From contig BTRK01000003.1 in the NCBI GenBank assembly GCA_036245805.1, forward strand, positions 19,743,292 through 19,807,291: a DNA stretch of 64,000 nt, in the 5' to 3' direction. The stretch is from Pristionchus mayeri. Lineage: Eukaryota > Nematoda > Chromadorea > Rhabditida > Neodiplogasteridae. Made by a program: the position numbers and the translations under genes. Of the stretch, positions 51,701-64,000 are shown in pieces; the first letter of the stretch is position 1; the number at the start of each line of letters is the position of its first letter. The notes beneath the pieces are model-generated. The model did no database searches and was not told the DNA's origin. It was given only the letters and a program-made list of their open reading frames with translations.

Positions 51701-52578
51701 TCGATGTACGACGGGCGAACGGGCAAGACTACCAATATGTACATGCAGGGTGAGCTCCCTTTTTACTTTTATTTAAACTAATTTCGCATAGATATCTGTT
51801 TGCTATGGCACGTTAGATTAATGAATACCCTTTTTTGTAAGTTCTACGAACCCCATTAGGGTTGAGGTGGAGTTGCAATGTGCCATCGAATAAGTACGTG
51901 ACTCATAAATGGCAGAGTCGCACAATTCGTATAAATGAAGTGTGCAGCCGGAAAATCACTGGTCACTCCTTCCACTCTCCATCCCCTCAATGTTGTTCAG
52001 GGGCTGACAATTCGGTGACTCGTCGGCACTCGAAGTACGGGGAGTCGGTAGTGGTCATCCACTCGGAGAGGAATATCGAGTTCTACGAACCCCATTTCTA
52101 CGTGAGTGAAGTTGTTCTCAAGAGAGATTAGGGGCAGCCTTTTATATTTGGCACCAATTACACAATCGATGGTGTGAAGCTAACACGTGTATATGTAGAT
52201 CAACTGAATATTAGAAACTAAATAACTGTGAATAATAAATATGTGCAGGTGCAGTACAGGGGAGACTCGCGAGAGGCCATCGTCGTATTCGATCGAAACG
52301 AAGCCACTGAGATCAGGGCACGTTCATTATTCCTTGTGGCGCCAGGTCTGATGAGACCCATTTCGTTTGAAATGTGGCATGGCGCAGTAGTCCGACCTAG
52401 TGCATCTTTGTGAAATGGTGATTATCTGAATCAATCAATCGATGCATTGCAGTACTACCTCTACCCTGATGGAAGGGCGCACATCGCGCACACGGGGACG
52501 CTGTTGGAGGATGGAAGGAGGAAGCATCTCGACTGCTGCTCATTCGGCCGATCCGGATTGACTCGCAGACATTGCTAG
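42723..52578 (+). CDS. sas-4: Centriole assembly protein SAS-4/CPAP-like
   Basis: A gene of about 25 exons, first 42723-42776 and last 52453-52578. The start encodes TSKPRPFLKKGQGKYTK, matching the PFLKRGEG-type motif of CPAP relatives; its donor is GC, not GT. Next come long Ser/Pro/Arg-rich exons (42848-42988, 43339-43473, 43757-43885, 44836 on, 45141-45250, 45449-45589 and others to 47820). A strong coiled coil follows (about 47670-49180 and 49550-49632). The C-terminus (50571-52578) consists of beta repeats such as CGDIIIEHANGDLKHL, RSNGVMELEVW and YYLYPDGRAHIAHTG, fitting the CPAP/TCP10 G-box that contacts cartwheel partners. SAS-4 adds tubulin to the new centriole. Exons near 44889, 46140 and 46200 are uncertain. 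Introns carry two MITEs, SINE-like pieces and a foldback. Confidence 0.72.
43048..43115 (-). mobile_element. SINE-like repeat, copy 1 (sas-4 intron)
   Basis: On the minus strand: GGATCTACCATAGTATCATT, CCTATGG, then AAGGTATGGGGTTCGAATC, matching the left half of the repeat at 47920-48010, including the tRNA B-box-like GGTTCGAATC. Confidence 0.65.
47920..48150. mobile_element. tRNA-derived SINE-like sequences in inverted orientation
   Basis: Minus strand 48065-48145 reads like a tRNA head: GTGGCCTAGTGGGTTAAGGC (A box) and GGGTTCGAGTCCCGG (B box), with CCGTGACTTACATACTATGG between. Plus strand 47960-48000 has GGGGTTCGAATCCCAACC with TTGCCAAGC after it, which also appears on the minus copy. So two related tRNA-like units face each other. 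It cannot fold as a functional tRNA (no matching acceptor stem seen). Confidence 0.65.
48890..49052. repeat. Foldback element in a sas-4 intron
   Basis: GTAGAATGCATAGCAATGTG, TTTCATGATAAAC and AATACTCGCGGAA on the left are mirrored as TTCCGCGAGTATT, GTTTATCATGACACC and GCGTTGCTACGCATTCTAC on the right. Arms about 65 bases, moderately diverged. Confidence 0.8.
49184..49251. mobile_element. MITE copy 4 (sas-4 intron)
   Basis: CACTATGACGTCATGCCGCC pairs with GGCGGCATGACGTCATAGT and continues to CCGACCTAG. The left outer end is truncated. It begins about five bases past a donor site. Confidence 0.8.
52342..52400. mobile_element. MITE copy 5, degenerate (sas-4 last intron)
   Basis: CCAGGTCTGATGAGA on the left and GTCCGACCTAG on the right, without a clear TGACGTCA core (GGCGCAGTAG instead). 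Confidence 0.5.
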
Positions 52579-53541
52579 ATCAATGTGGCAATTACCGTAA
52601 CCGAAGCATACGGTATCGCCACCCTCACAAGTAATACTGCCACTCATTCGATACTCGATGTACATGCTTTATTGATGTATTATGTTGGTTTCATTCGTAT
52701 GCATTTTCTCGATTGGGAACATGTCTAATTCTTTGTAGTTATGATTCGCCGTGTAATATTTTCGTTCCACTTATTGACTACATTCCGAGACGTATCTCTA
52801 AGCTTTCCCCTTGAGCATCTCCACATGTCGTATCTCACTGATTGCAACTTGATGACATTTCACAACTCTCATATCCACTCGAACTGTATCTCGATTCACT
52901 GAAATTTCCTTGTATTGGTTCATTTTCATTCGCAACATGCTGTAATAACTTTATTATGATGTGTTCTCGATTATCTATAATCTGTAATATATAAAGCGTA
53001 GTGTCGCTCCGAGGCTACTTTCTTTCGTTCTCTCTCAGCATTCAGTGTGCTGAGAGAGAACGAAAGAAAGTAGCCGTGTGGGCGGACGTGAGAAGAGACC
53101 ATTTCGTCAGACTGTCTTCTAATCCGTGGCAAAATCATATATTCACCAATTTCGCTGAATCCCTCCGTTTTCTTGCTCTCACGCCGGTTGGAAAGCTAGA
53201 TCATGTGAGAGATTGAGGGAATGGTTGCCCATTTTAATGAATCACGCGACAGCGGTCAACCAACCAGTGCAAAAAAAACTTTACCTTAGATAGCTATACA
53301 ATAATTCTCGCTTGCACAAATAAGTAACCTTCCAAACAAACTCTTCTTCTCAATCGATCAACACAACTCGAAACTGCGAAACTGCCGGAGTACAAATAAA
53401 ACGTAGAAATACAACAAAACATCAGGGAGTGAGGAGGAACATGAATAATTAGGATTGTTGGTGTGAGAGATGGGAGGTGATCGTGCAGATCAGCCTTTAA
53501 ACTGGAGTGATCAGAGATCAAAGGTCAAAGATCACGTTCTT
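52579..53541. other. Intergenic, converging gene ends
   Basis: Space between the ends of sas-4 (+) and the CDC5L gene (-). Apart from the hairpin at 53013-53075 I see nothing specific. Confidence 0.4.
53013..53075. repeat. Perfect 28-bp-arm hairpin
   Basis: GGCTACTTTCTTTCGTTCTC plus TCTCAGCA pairs exactly with its complement around a 7-base loop (TTCAGTG). No mismatch in 28 pairs. It may be a tiny MITE, a cruciform, or a source of small RNA. Confidence 0.9.
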
Positions 53542-63196
<9,655 letters not shown>

Positions 63197-63640
63197 GACT
63201 GGTTGTGGCTTCTACCTGACGAAAAAACAAGTGTTATAAACCAATGATTCAAAATTACAAGAGAAAAGAGCGAGTGGTGTGGGCATTTTTCGAAAACAAC
63301 GAAGTGGTGCATAGCGTGTAGTGAAGGGTGCGTCGAGTCATGAAAAGGAGAAAATGGTAACACACAGGCTCTAATTGATCGCGTACTAATTATATTTTAG
63401 CGAAGACTGATAAATTTTAAACTATTCTTCTAACATATATTTTAAAAGCGATTGAGTAAAAGTGATCACTAGTAATGAAAACATAAGTTCATAATATTCC
63501 CAATCCATGTTTTTGAAAATACCATAAGCCTGAACATCTGGAAGATGGGGATGCTGCTATCATTGGTCAATGCTGTGGGAATATTTGTTGAAACAATGTA
63601 ATCTTTGAAAAAACGTAATCAACAAAAAATTGCAAAAATT
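63197..63640. other. CDC5L upstream region
   Basis: Between the CDC5L start and the tRNA gene. It presumably holds the CDC5L promoter; no further exon or repeat seen. Confidence 0.4.
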
Positions 63641-63722
63641 CGATCAGGATGAGATTCGAACTCACGCGGGGAAACCCCATTGGGTTAGCAGTCCAACGCC
63701 TTAACCACTCGGCCACCTGATC
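63641..63722 (-). tRNA. tRNA-Ser (anticodon GCT)
   Basis: Read on the minus strand the 82 bases fold as a class II tRNA. The acceptor stem is GATCAGG with CCTGATC, discriminator G. The A box GTGGCCGAGTGGTTAAGGC and B box GGTTCGAAT-type (AGTTCGAATCT) are present. The anticodon loop CTGCTAA gives GCT, reading serine AGC/AGT codons. The long variable arm (GGGGTTTCCCC) is typical of tRNA-Ser. No intron. No CCA is encoded, as usual in eukaryotes. Confidence 0.96.
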
Positions 63723-64000
63723 ACGCTTTGTTTTCATGACAGTTCTGCTAGTATAGTCAGTGCTCAATACACTCCATGACTACAGGATCATCTCCTGTAG
63801 TCATTTCCACTCTTTGTTCTTTCCTTACCATTGCTTTCCACCTCCTCCTTCAATAATCCCCCTTTCCAAACAGTGCTGCCATTCTGTTTCTGCAGCACAG
63901 AAGGGACAACCTTCTCTGTCTGTACATTGGAGTCGGCCCTTATCACTTATCAGCTCCCATGATAAAAAGAACGAACGACGGGTACACTTTACACCATGAG
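63723..64000. other. Window edge, nothing recognised
   Basis: The last 280 bases show a short palindrome (GACTACAGGA..TCCTGTAGTC near 63778-63800) but no gene I can support. Confidence 0.35.

Noticed and set aside
53013..53075. A microRNA precursor
   Set aside because: Arms are perfectly paired without bulges and the sequence is a CT/GA repeat-like tract, unlike typical animal miRNA hairpins; left as a hairpin.

Overview
This is a eukaryotic window. Every recognisable protein gene is broken into short exons (about 45 to 250 bases) by GT-AG introns, with a few GC-AG introns. A broken major sperm protein gene, found only in nematodes, a likely spliced-leader acceptor, and an asna-1/sas-4/cdc-5-like gene content point to a nematode. 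The very frequent intronic TACGGTA/TACTGTA motif and runs of G or C suggest a diplogastrid such as Pristionchus, but that genus-level guess is inference.

Layout. 0.15-3.8 kb (+): TMEM144-like ten-helix membrane protein. 4.4-5.8 kb (-): pyridoxamine-phosphate oxidase, the vitamin B6 salvage enzyme. 6.8-9.9 kb (-): two tandem paralogs of an unrecognised family. 11.4-13.2 kb (+): a secreted all-helical protein. 13.5-16.8 kb (-): an unrecognised gene with a mariner-type element in one intron. 17.2 kb: msp pseudogene. 18.1-18.5 kb: minisatellite. 18.5-23.9 kb: a 5.3 kb DNA transposon with 340-bp inverted ends and a decayed RNase H-like/C2H2 transposase-like gene. 24.6-27.0 kb (+): a 470-residue protein with a caspase-like N-terminal half. 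29.4-33.0 kb (-): two unrecognised genes separated by hairpin and tandem repeats. 33.3-35.5 kb: fragments copied from other genes in this window plus a local duplication. 35.8-41.1 kb (-): ASNA1/GET3, the tail-anchored protein targeting ATPase, carrying a dead rpl-26 copy in an intron. 41.4-42.1 kb (+): a TAP26/CCDC59-like rRNA-processing protein. 42.7-52.6 kb (+): a SAS-4/CPAP-like centriole protein. 53.5-63.2 kb (-): CDC5L, a Myb-type spliceosome subunit, whose introns hold a LINE, three different DNA elements and repeats. 63.6 kb (-): tRNA-Ser(GCT).

The genes are unrelated housekeeping genes plus lineage-specific genes and do not form one pathway. The most interesting material is mobile: the long-inverted-repeat transposon at 18.5-23.9 kb, its shrunken relative inside a CDC5L intron at 59.5-61.0 kb that keeps a remnant of the same zinc-finger coding region, and five copies of a small inverted-repeat element whose ends carry TGACGTCA. 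Exon ends were read by eye from splice signals and frame, so single boundaries may be off by a few bases.
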